A DNA stretch of 64,000 nucleotides, taken from positions 496,001 to 560,000 of the forward strand of contig NZ_JOEA01000005.1 of NCBI RefSeq assembly GCF_000719115.1, written 5' to 3'. Source of the stretch: Lentzea albidocapillata (lineage in GTDB: Bacteria; Actinomycetota; Actinomycetes; Mycobacteriales; Pseudonocardiaceae). Every line of letters starts with the position of its first letter. Position 1 is the first letter of the stretch. The notes under the pieces were generated by a model. It saw only the letters and a program-made list of their open reading frames with translations, was not told where the DNA came from and made no database searches. Positions 15,639 through 23,419 of this stretch are shown in pieces. The translations under genes were made by a program, and so were the position numbers.

Positions 15639-17996
15639 TCAACGTTCCTGGACTATGTTGACCTCGCGGTAGACCAAGGTGTCCAGTGCATCGCGGAACG
15701 CCTTGAAGTCATCGATCGGCTCGGTCGGTTCGTCCTCTAGCTGAAAGTTTCGTCGCATCCCTCGGATGTGGCTCTTCAGGTCTTCTGCGTCGATTGAGTT
15801 ATCCAGGCTTGCCTCGACTTCTTCCAGCAGAAGCGTGGCCTCTTCCCGGGTGGCGGTGGCCGGGTGGTCGCGCAAGAACGAACGCTTCAAGCGCTTGATC
15901 TTGGCGCTCGTCTTCTCGGTCGTGATCTCGCGCATCGCTTGACGCTGTCGAGCACCCAACTCCCGGAACAAGATGCGGAAGTTGTTGGCCATGACCTCTG
16001 CCGCGGCCTCGAAACCCGCGTCCTGCCGGGCCACCTCGAGCACGTTGCGAGAGAACCCCACCTTGTCGAGGTGGAAGCCTTCCAGCTTGCCCGCAGCTGC
16101 TTTCTCCAATGCGTCATGCGTACCGGAGCAGCCTGCGAAGGACACGTCCTTGGCGGTAAGGGTACGGATCTTCGCTGCTTGATCGGGTTCAAGGAAGTCG
16201 TGTGCGTACCGTCGCACCGCGGCGATCCCGATCTCCAGCGGAACGAGGTCCTCAATGGCAACAACCCCGTCGGGAAACGTGCTCACGAGTCCTTCACCAG
16301 TCAGATCACCGAGCTGCAGGACGAACTTGGACTCGATCAGTGGCATGCCGTCTGGCCCCTTCCGGAGCGCCTTGCACGCTTGGTTGCCCGCGGTGTCGCT
16401 GTCGAGCAAGGCGATCACAGCGGGCCGGTCGACGTCTCGTCCTCGTGCGAGGTACACCAGATACGGGACGTGGGAGGCTGAGCCTGCCGGCACCAGCGTC
16501 AAGGTGTTCAGGTCGAGGTTGTCCAAGGACGACGCCTTCTGCTTGCGCAGGTGCGCAGACATGCCCGCGAGCATGATCTGGTCGGACATGCCTTCCAGCA
16601 TCAGGTTGCAGTTGCTGATGAAGGTCGTCTCGCCAACAAAGCTGCCGAACGCTGACCGCAGCGGCTCGTAGTGGTTTCGTGCGGCGTTGCGCACGACGCG
16701 GGTGCCTTCGTCACCCTCGCCCTTCTCCAGGACGCGGATCCGTTCACCGTGGTTCTTGTCGATCAAGAACGGGGAATGTGTCACGTAGACGACCTGGCAC
16801 GCTGCCCGGTTCGGGTCTTGCGGGTTCGCGAAGTCCTCGAAGATGCGGAGGAGATCTTGCTGGCCCGTGCTGGACAGGTAGGCGTCCGGTTCGTCCATGA
16901 GAAGGATCTCGCGCGCACCGGACTTCGGCGCCTCGTGGGCGAGATACTGCACGAAGTAGCTGAGGAAGTACCTGAGCCCACCGCTGCGTTCGTCAGCGGA
17001 GTACTCCGTACCGGTCCTGTCCCGGATCGTGAAGACCAGGTCCTGATCGCGCAAGGTCAACCGCAGCTCGAACTGGTGATCCTGCGACCACCACTTCGGG
17101 AAGTTCAGCGACGCCGCGAGCTCGCGATTCATCCGCTCCACGATCCCGTTGGCGAAGCCGTCCTTGCTCGCGTCGACCGCCTTCAGCAGCTCCTCGAACG
17201 CCGTGCGGTCGATGCCGGCCACCTTCAGCAGAAGGTCGTCAGCAAGCGCGAGCTGCTCGTCGTGCTCCTCGGTCTCCACATCCACTGCCGCGAAAGCGCT
17301 CATGATGTTCGACGCCGCTGCTGCGACCTGCTCAGCTGAGCCGAACCACGACGACCCGTTCTCCAGGATCTCGTTGAGGAACGACTGCCGTCCCTTACGA
17401 GGACTGGTACGCAGCGACTTCCTACCGTGGGCGAGGTACTTAATCGGAACACTTTCAGGTAGCGCAACGTCAGCGTTGATCTCAAACCACTGCGGGAGGG
17501 CACCGTCGAGTGCCTTCCTGTCCTTGACGGCAAGCTTCTTCCACTCGTTGTCCTGCTGGAGGTAGACGACGGGGTCAGGTCCTCCCATGCGGAACACCAA
17601 GAAGGAGTCCAGTTCGTCGTCCACTTCCGTCTTGCAGGCCTTGGCCAAGGCCGCTCGATCGCCTGCGTCCAAGCCCTTGAGCTCCACCCCGAAGTCGGGG
17701 AACGCCATGGTCTTGTTCACCGCGAAGTACTGCGAGTACCTGCAGAAGTCACCACGCTCGATGCCCTGGCCGGTGAGCGCGTGCTTCACCGCCCACAACA
17801 GCTGGCTCTTACCGGACTCGTTCGCGCCCACGACAGTGGTCACGCCATCCTCCAGCGGCACCCTGACGAAGGGGAACTCCATGCCATCCGACTTCAGCAC
17901 GTCCCAAGGGTCGGCGACGAACCCCTCGTCAGCCTTGCGCAGGTAGTCGAAGTTGAACGAGCGGAAGAAGCGGATGTAGACGGTGGCGATGAACAT
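15639..17996 (-). CDS. OLD-family ATP-dependent nuclease (AAA ATPase + TOPRIM)
   Basis: A 785-residue protein with an SMC/ABC-like ATPase and a TOPRIM nuclease domain. Motifs seen: Walker A GANESGKS (57-64), a signature-like SGGLRYFLSYF (338-348), Walker B REILLMDEPDAYLS (362-375) and VTHSPFLID switch (405-413). The TOPRIM Glu lies in LMLEGMSDQIML (E468) and the DxD in ALLDSDTAGN (532-534). ATG 17996 (MFIATVYIRFFRSFNF) is chosen over upstream in-frame ATGs because conserved sequence starts there. OLD proteins act against phage, alone (P2 Old) or with a helicase (Gabija); no UvrD-like helicase is adjacent, only two small ORFs upstream. Confidence 0.85.
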   Translation of the reverse strand: MFIATVYIRFFRSFNFDYLRKADEGFVADPWDVLKSDGMEFPFVRVPLEDGVTTVVGANESGKSQLLWAVKHALTGQGIERGDFCRYSQYFAVNKTMAFPDFGVELKGLDAGDRAALAKACKTEVDDELDSFLVFRMGGPDPVVYLQQDNEWKKLAVKDRKALDGALPQWFEINADVALPESVPIKYLAHGRKSLRTSPRKGRQSFLNEILENGSSWFGSAEQVAAAASNIMSAFAAVDVETEEHDEQLALADDLLLKVAGIDRTAFEELLKAVDASKDGFANGIVERMNRELAASLNFPKWWSQDHQFELRLTLRDQDLVFTIRDRTGTEYSADERSGGLRYFLSYFVQYLAHEAPKSGAREILLMDEPDAYLSSTGQQDLLRIFEDFANPQDPNRAACQVVYVTHSPFLIDKNHGERIRVLEKGEGDEGTRVVRNAARNHYEPLRSAFGSFVGETTFISNCNLMLEGMSDQIMLAGMSAHLRKQKASSLDNLDLNTLTLVPAGSASHVPYLVYLARGRDVDRPAVIALLDSDTAGNQACKALRKGPDGMPLIESKFVLQLGDLTGEGLVSTFPDGVVAIEDLVPLEIGIAAVRRYAHDFLEPDQAAKIRTLTAKDVSFAGCSGTHDALEKAAAGKLEGFHLDKVGFSRNVLEVARQDAGFEAAAEVMANNFRILFRELGARQRQAMREITTEKTSAKIKRLKRSFLRDHPATATREEATLLLEEVEASLDNSIDAEDLKSHIRGMRRNFQLEDEPTEPIDDFKAFRDALDTLVYREVNIVQER

Positions 17997-18039
17997 CGGC
18001 GACTCGCTCCAGCTCGTGGACCTTCTGATGACCGGCATG

Positions 18040-18345
18040 CTACGTCCGGGGTCCGACAATTTCCGGCGGATAACGGACCCCTGCTGCCGAGACGTAGTGC
18101 CCCGCGGACCCAGGTTCGGCATTCATCGCCGTCATGAGGACGCTTCCGGTAATCAGGTAGGCCATTTCCAGCAGTGCGGAACTCCAGTACGTACATCGGT
18201 CTGGCCGACGAGGGTGTAGTGGGCAGAGGCGGTCGAGCTGTCGCGAGATGGACCACTGAGCGTCGAAGACGTGGCGAAGGCCGGCGGTCGCGGCACGAGC
18301 TAGCAGGTGCCGTCCGTAGATCCCCGAAGTCGTGCGTGCAGGCAC
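18040..18345 (-). CDS. Hypothetical protein upstream of the OLD nuclease
   Basis: About 101 codons from a GTG at 18345, overlapping the upstream ORF by 46 nt. RHVFDAQWSISRQLDRLCPL and SALLEMAYLITGSVLMTAM look like real protein, and codon third positions are GC-rich. It ends 43 nt before the OLD start. Not recognised. The start is uncertain because the overlap is unusually long; it might be shorter, or a decayed continuation of the upstream ORF. Confidence 0.4.
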   Translation of the reverse strand: MPARTTSGIYGRHLLARAATAGLRHVFDAQWSISRQLDRLCPLHPRRPDRCTYWSSALLEMAYLITGSVLMTAMNAEPGSAGHYVSAAGVRYPPEIVGPRT

Positions 18346-18662
18346 CCAACTACTCGGTGCTGCGTCTGGATCTCGCTTAACCCGATCCGCAGAGCCTCGT
18401 CGTCGAGGTCCATGATCGCGCGCGTGCAGTGCGCTCCCGCCTGGCCCGCCGCCTCGACGAAGCCGTCCCATCGGCTTTGCATCCACGGGTTGTCGACGCG
18501 GAAGAAGCCCTGCCCGTCGCGCGCGGCGCGGGTTACATCGGTGCAGTGGCCTGCACGTGTGGGCGTCTCGACGTGGCCCTGCATACGGTCGATGTAGTCG
18601 AATAGGTTCTCAGCGGCCACGGCGTAGTGGACGAGCACTTCGCGGGCGCCCCGGTCGGCCAT
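18300..18662 (-). CDS. Hypothetical 120-residue protein
   Basis: From ATG 18662: MADRGAREVLVHYAVAAENL, then GFFRVDNPWMQSRWDGFVEA and AIMDLDDEALRIGLSEIQ. Composition and codon bias are those of a real helical protein, with four scattered cysteines. No family recognised. It is the first of three minus-strand genes leading into the OLD nuclease, so it could be a small accessory component of that system. Region 18663-18797 between it and the divergent gene should contain both promoters; no clear operator was seen. Confidence 0.5.
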   Translation of the reverse strand: MADRGAREVLVHYAVAAENLFDYIDRMQGHVETPTRAGHCTDVTRAARDGQGFFRVDNPWMQSRWDGFVEAAGQAGAHCTRAIMDLDDEALRIGLSEIQTQHRVVGCLHARLRGSTDGTC

Positions 18663-18797
18663 CACGCGACGAACACGTGGGCACCACATGCTCGCCGGTT
18701 CAGCGAGGAGCTGGCGTGACTACCACGGCATGCAACGCCCAGAGCACCGGCGGCGTTGTCCTCCACACAGCGGAACCCTGGCGGGAGGATGAGCACT

Positions 18798-19296
18798 ATG
18801 GCACGTGCTGCCGGGGTCCAGGCCAGAGTAAATCAGCTTGTCGGGGATTTCCGCAGGTATGTGGAGGTTTACGACCGCGATCCCGCATTCGCCGTCGCAC
18901 AGAGGGACGCGCACCGAGCCACCATCGCCACAAGGTACGCAGCAGGCACAGTGCGCGATGCTGTCGGCGACCCGCAGTTCGTATCCACGCTGCACCGCAC
19001 ACTCAACGCATGGGGCATAGGGCATAGAAGCTCACGGCTCGCACCCATCACCGAGTTCGCCCAAGCCCTCCGCAGAGCGGAGCCTGCGGTCACAGAACTC
19101 GAGTCGCTCCACATTGGAGACGACGGCCTAGCGGCCGACATCGCCGACAAGCTCTGGAACATCTTGGAGTCGCTCAGCGTGGTCGACAACAAGGCCAAGA
19201 TCGTGGCCGGCACGAAGACTCTGCACCACCTCTTACCGAACCTCGTCCCTCCGATGGATCGAACGTGGACCGGCGAGTTCTTCCTCCTCCACCCAC
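18798..19296 (+). pseudogene. Truncated hypothetical gene fused to integrase debris
   Basis: From ATG 18798 (GGGAGG 9 nt upstream) the product begins MARAAGVQARVNQLVGDFRR and runs to PMDRTWTGEFFLLHPPEW. This resembles the N-terminal two thirds of an actinobacterial hypothetical family with an HHLLPNLVPPMDR-type motif (possibly DUF6308-like). After about codon 166 the same frame enters sequence of a tyrosine recombinase. The gene therefore appears to have lost its 3' end. Whether the hybrid ORF (open to 19838) is translated is unknown. Confidence 0.5.
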
Positions 19297-19617
19297 CTGA
19301 GTGGCAGACACACCAACGGCGCACCTTCCACTCCCAAAAGCGGCACGGGACAACGAGGCGCCGCTACGACTACTTGTGGCACCGGCTCGGCAAGCACCTG
19401 CCGTGGGTCGCGACGCGGCAGGTGAGCACCCACTGTATCCACCCCACGCTCACGTGGGTCGAGCGGTACTTCGGCTATGCCGTCGCGCGGGCACTTCGGC
19501 AAGAGCGACGCAGGCACCACGACCACCTACGTCCGAGCCACCATCGACGAAGTCGCCACGGCACTCGCCTCGCTCACGAACGAAGAACACCCGCTGGCCG
19601 TCGTCAGCCTTTCGTGA
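19297..19617 (+). pseudogene. Tyrosine recombinase (phage integrase) C-terminal relic
   Basis: RRRYDYLWHRLGKHLPWVAT and TLTWVERYFGYAVARA are typical of the catalytic domain of actinobacterial tyrosine recombinases. A one-base shift near 19494 then continues GHFGKSDAGTTTTYVRATID, with the usual C-terminal Tyr, to a stop at 19615-19617. The HxxRHxT box is damaged: THCIHPTLTW instead of a THWIRHTTLTW-like sequence, removing the catalytic Arg. It is an inactive remnant marking the right edge of the accessory island. Confidence 0.72.
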
Positions 19618-19696
19618 GAATGACTCGGCTCGTGTGTACGAATGCGGTGATAGGTGCTCGCGACGCCGACGCCAAACCTTCAACACGGCTCGAAGG

Positions 19697-20152
19697 TCAA
19701 CCCCCGATCTGCCCAGACACGACGGGCTGGACGTGGTGCACGGTGCCGGCGGCGGAGGAGGTGAAGACCACCCCGCGCTCCACCAGCCGCTCACGCAGGT
19801 CGTCGACGCTTTCGACCAGCAGGTCGGGCAGGGCGTAGTACTCCTCCAGGATCGCGCGGGCCTGGTCGTTGTCGGTCACCGCGCAGTCGTAGCGCACCTC
19901 GCCGTCTTCGATGGTGATGTCGAAGGCGAAGAACGCACAGCACGCCTTCTCCCTCGCGGCCAGGTCTCGCACCCACTCCTCCAAGCCGGGCTCGACACGG
20001 AACCGGAACCGAATCCCATCGGTGGTCCTTTCCCGGCCAAGGAAAGCCGCATGGGTGAACAGCCGCCGGTACTCGGCCAACCTCTCGGCATCGGTGTCCG
20101 GGGCGTCGGTCATGTCGCACACGATCGGGGTGGCAGCGTCCGGGATCTGCAT
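19697..20152 (-). CDS. Cys-Cys-x-Phe-Phe protein paired with a MerR regulator
   Basis: A 151-residue soluble protein. It has an N-terminal VCDMT Cys12, a helix RLAEYRRLFTHA, a REKACCAFFAFDI core (Cys71, Cys72) and a conserved C-terminus. The same architecture recurs as the C-terminal half of the thioredoxin fusion at 60056 and as a truncated relic at 21833. The start has AAGGAG 7 nt upstream. The promoter is a MerR-type element shared with the divergent regulator at 20237. A thiol-based metal(loid)-binding or detoxification role is inferred from vicinal cysteines and the constant MerR partner; no activity is established for the family as far as I know. Confidence 0.75.
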   Translation of the reverse strand: MQIPDAATPIVCDMTDAPDTDAERLAEYRRLFTHAAFLGRERTTDGIRFRFRVEPGLEEWVRDLAAREKACCAFFAFDITIEDGEVRYDCAVTDNDQARAILEEYYALPDLLVESVDDLRERLVERGVVFTSSAAGTVHHVQPVVSGQIGG

Positions 20153-20193
20153 GGTCAGGCTCCTTGTCGTCGTCTTGTCTCCTGCCTAATCCG

Positions 20194-20225
20194 ACTCTAG
20201 AGTCTGGACCTGAGTCCAGAGTCAA
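20194..20225 (-). promoter_or_regulatory. MerR-type promoter with 20-bp spacer
   Basis: Reading leftwards, TTGACT (20220-20225) and TAGAGT (20194-20199) are separated by 20 bp, the overlong spacer typical of MerR-activated promoters. The spacer holds the dyad TCTGGAC-ctga-GTCCAGA (20203-20220). It lies between the Cys-Cys protein and the divergent merR gene at 20237. Confidence 0.75.
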
Positions 20226-20236
20226 GAGGTGACCGC

Positions 20237-20611
20237 GTGAAAATCGGCCAAGTCGCCAATCAAGCCGGCGTAAGCATCGACACCGTCCGCTTCTACGAAC
20301 GCCGCGGTGTACTGCCAGCCGCTGACCGCAGACCGTCCGGCTACCGGGTGTTCAGCGAGTCCGCGGTAGAACGGATCCGTATGGCCAAAGCCCTGCAAGA
20401 CATGGGTTTCACCCTGGACGAGGTCATCGATGCCTTGCACGCTCACGACACGGGCGATGCCACCTGCGACAGTGAAAGATGGCGCCTGGAAGGCGTGGTT
20501 GACCGGATCGACGCCAAGATCGCCGACCTACAGCGCGCACGTCGCCACACGCAGGGGATCCTCGAAGGATGCCGAGCCGGCCAATGCCAACTCGCCCTCG
20601 GCAGCACCTGA
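20237..20611 (+). CDS. MerR family metal-responsive regulator
   Basis: A 124-residue activator/repressor. The winged HTH MKIGQVANQAGVSIDTVRFYERRGVLP is followed by a dimerisation helix (IDAKIADLQRARRHTQGILE). The C-terminus has Cys residues at TCDSERW and GCRAGQCQLA that could bind a soft metal, as in CadR/ZntR/PbrR relatives. GTG 20237 follows GAGGTGA. It is divergent from the Cys-Cys protein gene across the dyad at 20203-20220 and probably regulates both. The metal specificity cannot be assigned. Confidence 0.88.
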   Translation: MKIGQVANQAGVSIDTVRFYERRGVLPAADRRPSGYRVFSESAVERIRMAKALQDMGFTLDEVIDALHAHDTGDATCDSERWRLEGVVDRIDAKIADLQRARRHTQGILEGCRAGQCQLALGST

Positions 20612-20689
20612 ACCGCGAGAGCTCATCACCATCACTGACCGCGCCACCGACCACATCGGACCTAGCACTACCGACAACCCTCCGAGCGG

Positions 20690-20915
20690 ACACCATGAAG
20701 AACAACCGGCTCTTCGCAGCAGCCTCGCGACGAGCCGGGCCGATGCCGGCAACGCGCGCTCAGAAGCCGAGCAGCATGTGGAACAGCGGCTCCCGGTTGT
20801 TCCAGTTCGTACCGTTCGATCGGCGCTTCAATTGCTCGGCCGCGGCGCCGTCGAGCAGTAGGTGGATCGAATCGCGCGGTCGGTCGAGGCCTTTGCGAAC
20901 GGCCTGCTTGTCCAC
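20690..20915 (-). pseudogene. DinB-like protein relic
   Basis: From a GTG at 20915 the frame reads VDKQAVRKGLDRPRDSIHLL and WNNREPLFHMLLGF, then hits TGA at 20760-20762. The downstream DNA still aligns with the paralogue at 59503-59908, with a small deletion. The paralogue continues LIMRALLVLVRIVA. This copy is therefore truncated and non-functional. It resembles the DinB/YfiT four-helix family of thiol-dependent enzymes. Confidence 0.6.
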
Positions 20916-20944
20916 GTTGCCGGTGCGCCTCGCGGCCCCGAAAC

Positions 20945-21556
20945 GCGAAGGCGCGGCTGTAGAAGGTCTCGACCAGCCGGGTATCTGCAAAGTCGGGGTC
21001 GTCAGGATGTGCGCCGTGTCCCGGGTTCTTCTGGGGACTATCGATGATCAGCAGTCCCGGCGCGCGTGCACCTTGCTCGTAGGCCACTTCCCACAAGGAG
21101 AGGTATCACGCGAGGCTGATCAGTACGAGGCCGCCGCTGCTCGCCGACGTATAGGGAAGTCCGCGTACGTACGGCATGAGCTTGTCGTCCAGCATCGGGT
21201 CGCGCAATTTCGGGTACCCAATGTCCGCCGGCACTTCGCCGAAGCGTTGGGAGAGCCTGCGCAGCACGGCAGCGGGCTCTGGACGTGCTGCAGCCAGGCG
21301 CCGCTCCGCACAAAGTCGTGACGCGTGACCAGAAAGCCGGTCAGCCTGCGCCTCTGCTTCGCGCACGCGCTCCCACAAACGCTTGGTCTGCCTCGATTTG
21401 GGCAGTCCGCAGAATCCTCAGGTCATCACCAAGGCGAGTCCAGTAGTCGTTCAGCTCGTCAAGGCGACGTGTGATGGCCTTGAGCTCCGCTGAAGCACCG
21501 AAGGGCCCGGTCTCGTTGGCGCTGCGACGTCGCCTGTCCCTCCTTCCCATTCGCAT
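20945..21556 (-). pseudogene. SMC-like ATPase C-terminal relic with nonsense codon
   Basis: Three pieces line up. A coiled-coil portion (LDELNDYWTRLGDDLRIL) is followed, one frame over, by KRLWERVREAEAQADRL and PYTSASSGGLVLISLA. Then an in-frame TGA (21103-21105, where Trp is expected) precedes YLSLWEVAYEQGA and GLLIIDSPQKN, the Walker B. The SSGGxxxxISLA signature and LLIIDSPQKN are features of RecN/SMC-like ATPases. One frameshift plus one nonsense codon and no N-terminus make this a relic. Confidence 0.65.
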
Positions 21557-21665
21557 GCGTCACAACGGTCGTATCCTCTGCGAGGCCGATGTGGCGCTGA
21601 GGTGAGCAGCAAGGCCCTAACCACTCGCTTTCTCGCCGGTCGGGGTGACAGCGAACCAGACTCCG

Positions 21666-21836
21666 TCAAGGCCATCTCCGGCTGCATCGCCGGCTTTCTC
21701 GTGTAGACCGATCCGGTGCCCGCACGCCCAACATCCGGTCCGGTTCGGCGAGGAGTCCGGCCCGCCCGTAAAACCGCAGGGTCTGCCAGTTCACACCCGC
21801 AGCCTCGACAACCCTCTCGGCGCGCAATCCGGTCAC
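21666..21836 (-). pseudogene. Truncated MerR regulator relic
   Basis: From GTG 21836 the frame reads GLRAERVVEAAGVNWQTLRF and YGRAGLLAEPDRMLG, a MerR HTH half, then loses homology. It overlaps the stop of the preceding relic as GTGA, preserving an ancestral operon order. Highly similar in layout to the intact merR at 60813. Confidence 0.65.
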
Positions 21837-21955
21837 GACGACATTCCTTCGACCGGCGCCGCGAGCGCCTCGAACACGTCGGCGACGCGCAGTGCACGCT
21901 CCTCGGTGGGCAAGGTGCAACCTTGTGGTGCCCAGGGCTCAGCTTCTGTGGTCAA
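21833..21955 (-). pseudogene. Truncated Cys-Cys-x-Phe-Phe protein relic
   Basis: About 40 codons from a TTG at 21955: EPWAPQGCTLPTEERALRVA then FEALAAPVEGMSS and stop. The xCTLPTxxxxxR segment matches the N-terminal half of the domain at 60480 (EACTLPTADQPARLAEF). The part with the vicinal cysteines is missing. Confidence 0.55.
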
Positions 21956-21994
21956 GCTTCGACGGTAAGCCTGTGCCCGGATACCTGATGTAAG

Positions 21995-22882
21995 TCACTG
22001 ACAGCCGCATCCGGCAGCGGATTTGGCTTCGGCCAACGTCACGCCCGGCTCGACCGCTTGCTCGGTCGGCGTGCAGCACGCACTGACGCCACAGCACGAC
22101 GCTTCACCCTGCGTCACAACAGGGATGTCAGCCGATTCGATCGGCTTGGTCGCGCGCACGATCGCTCCGTGCATCCCGTCCGCGGCCTCGAAGGTCGGCG
22201 TGATCTCGATGCCGGCGAAGCCAGCCGCCTGCAGACCTTCGCGGTACTCGGTGAAGGTGAGGGCCCCGGCGATGCAGCCGACGTAGGAACCCCGCTCAGC
22301 TCGCTCGGCGGGCGTGAGGTGGTCGTCGGCGACCACGTCGGAGATGCCGATGCGGCCGCCGGGGCGCAGAACGCGGAAGGTCTCGGCGAACACGGCGGGC
22401 TTGTCGACGGAGAGGTTGATGACGCAGTTGGAGATCACGACGTCGACGGTGTTGCCGGGCAACGGGATGGCCTCGATGTTGCCCTTGAGGAACTCGACGT
22501 TGGTGGCGCCGGCCTTATCCGCGTTGGACAGTGCGAGCGCGAGCATCTCGTCGGTCATGTCCAGCCCGTAGGCCTTACCGGTCGGACCGACACGGCGGGC
22601 GGAGAGCAGGACGTCGATGCCGCCGCCCGAGCCCAGGTCCAGCACCCGCTCGCCCTCGCGGAGCTCGGCAACCGCGGTGGGGTTGCCGCAGCCGAGTGAG
22701 GCGGCGACCGCCTCGGCGGGCAGCTGGTCGCGATCGGCCGCGGCGTAGAGCGTGGCGCCGAAGTTCTCGTCGATCTCCATAGCCTCCGGGCCGCAGCACC
22801 CACCTCCCCCTTGGGCCACAGCGGTCGCTGCTGCCGCATAGCTGGCGCGAACCGTTTCCCGCAGCTCGGTCTGCTCGCTCAT
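21995..22882 (-). CDS. arsM: Arsenite S-adenosylmethionine methyltransferase
   Basis: A 295-residue class I methyltransferase that methylates As(III). SAM motif I is [20 protein letters not shown], followed by GLDMTDEML. The As(III)-coordinating cysteines are in the N-terminal [12 protein letters not shown], in ISNCVINLS and in GSYVGCIAG, as in ArsM enzymes. A Cys-rich tail ([15 protein letters not shown]) is typical of many bacterial ArsM. ATG 22882 has GGAGG about 10 nt upstream. It is divergent from an arsR gene, with ArsR-like direct repeats between them. It could also supply the methylation step of arsinothricin formation together with the ArsL-like enzyme at 41409. Confidence 0.93.
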   Translation of the reverse strand: MSEQTELRETVRASYAAAATAVAQGGGGCCGPEAMEIDENFGATLYAAADRDQLPAEAVAASLGCGNPTAVAELREGERVLDLGSGGGIDVLLSARRVGPTGKAYGLDMTDEMLALALSNADKAGATNVEFLKGNIEAIPLPGNTVDVVISNCVINLSVDKPAVFAETFRVLRPGGRIGISDVVADDHLTPAERAERGSYVGCIAGALTFTEYREGLQAAGFAGIEITPTFEAADGMHGAIVRATKPIESADIPVVTQGEASCCGVSACCTPTEQAVEPGVTLAEAKSAAGCGCQ

Positions 22883-22903
22883 GAGTGTCCTACCTCCAGG
22901 TTG

Positions 22904-22966
22904 TATTGAAGTCTGTCTATGTCATGTTGCACCTCGGGCGAAGAACAGTCAATATTGAAGTATGTC
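22904..22966. promoter_or_regulatory. ArsR-type direct repeats between arsM and arsR
   Basis: TATTGAAGTCTGTC (22904-22917) and TATTGAAGTATGTC (22953-22966) differ at one base. The second copy covers the ATG of arsR (22962), suggesting autoregulation with a leaderless or nearly leaderless transcript. Confidence 0.6.
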
Positions 22967-23312
22967 GAAGCAAGAGGGCGGTTGCTGCGAGCCCCTCTCC
23001 GAGGAGCCGCTCGCCGAAGTCCAGGCAGTCGAACTGGCGACGATGTTCAAGGCGCTCGGCGACCCGGTGCGCATGCGGCTGCTGTCGTTGATCGCCTCGC
23101 GACCCAGCGGCGAGGTCTGCGTCTGCGAGCTCACACCGGCGTTCAACCTCTCCCAGCCGACGATCTCCCATCACCTCAAGCTGCTCCGGCAGGCCGGTCT
23201 GGTCGATTCCGAGCGCCGGGGCACATGGGTGTACTACCGGGTGCGGCCGGAGACCACCGACAGGATGGCCGCCGTGCTGTCCAGCGTCAGCGGCGAGCGC
23301 ACCGCGGTGTAG
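22962..23312 (+). CDS. arsR: ArsR family metalloregulator
   Basis: A 116-residue winged-helix repressor. ALGDPVRMRLLSLIA leads into the recognition helix SQPTISHHLKLLRQAGL and the wing RRGTWVYYRV. As(III)-type cysteines are GEVCVCEL, plus a GGCCEP pair at the N-terminus. There is no Shine-Dalgarno sequence and the operator half-site spans the start codon. Divergent from arsM, which it presumably represses in the absence of As(III). Confidence 0.92.
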   Translation: MSKQEGGCCEPLSEEPLAEVQAVELATMFKALGDPVRMRLLSLIASRPSGEVCVCELTPAFNLSQPTISHHLKLLRQAGLVDSERRGTWVYYRVRPETTDRMAAVLSSVSGERTAV

Positions 23313-23419
23313 GTCAGGCAGGGTTCGCCCGCTGTTCATGTTCGCGTCGCCAGCCGACCGGCACGACCACCTACTGTCCTGGATCGACATAAGCCGATCT
23401 ACCGCGCTTGTCGTTCCCG

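Noticed and set aside
18756..19838. 360-codon ORF as one functional protein
   Set aside because: The two halves resemble unrelated families (a hypothetical protein and an integrase C-terminus) and the last part is antisense to the 19697-20152 gene.
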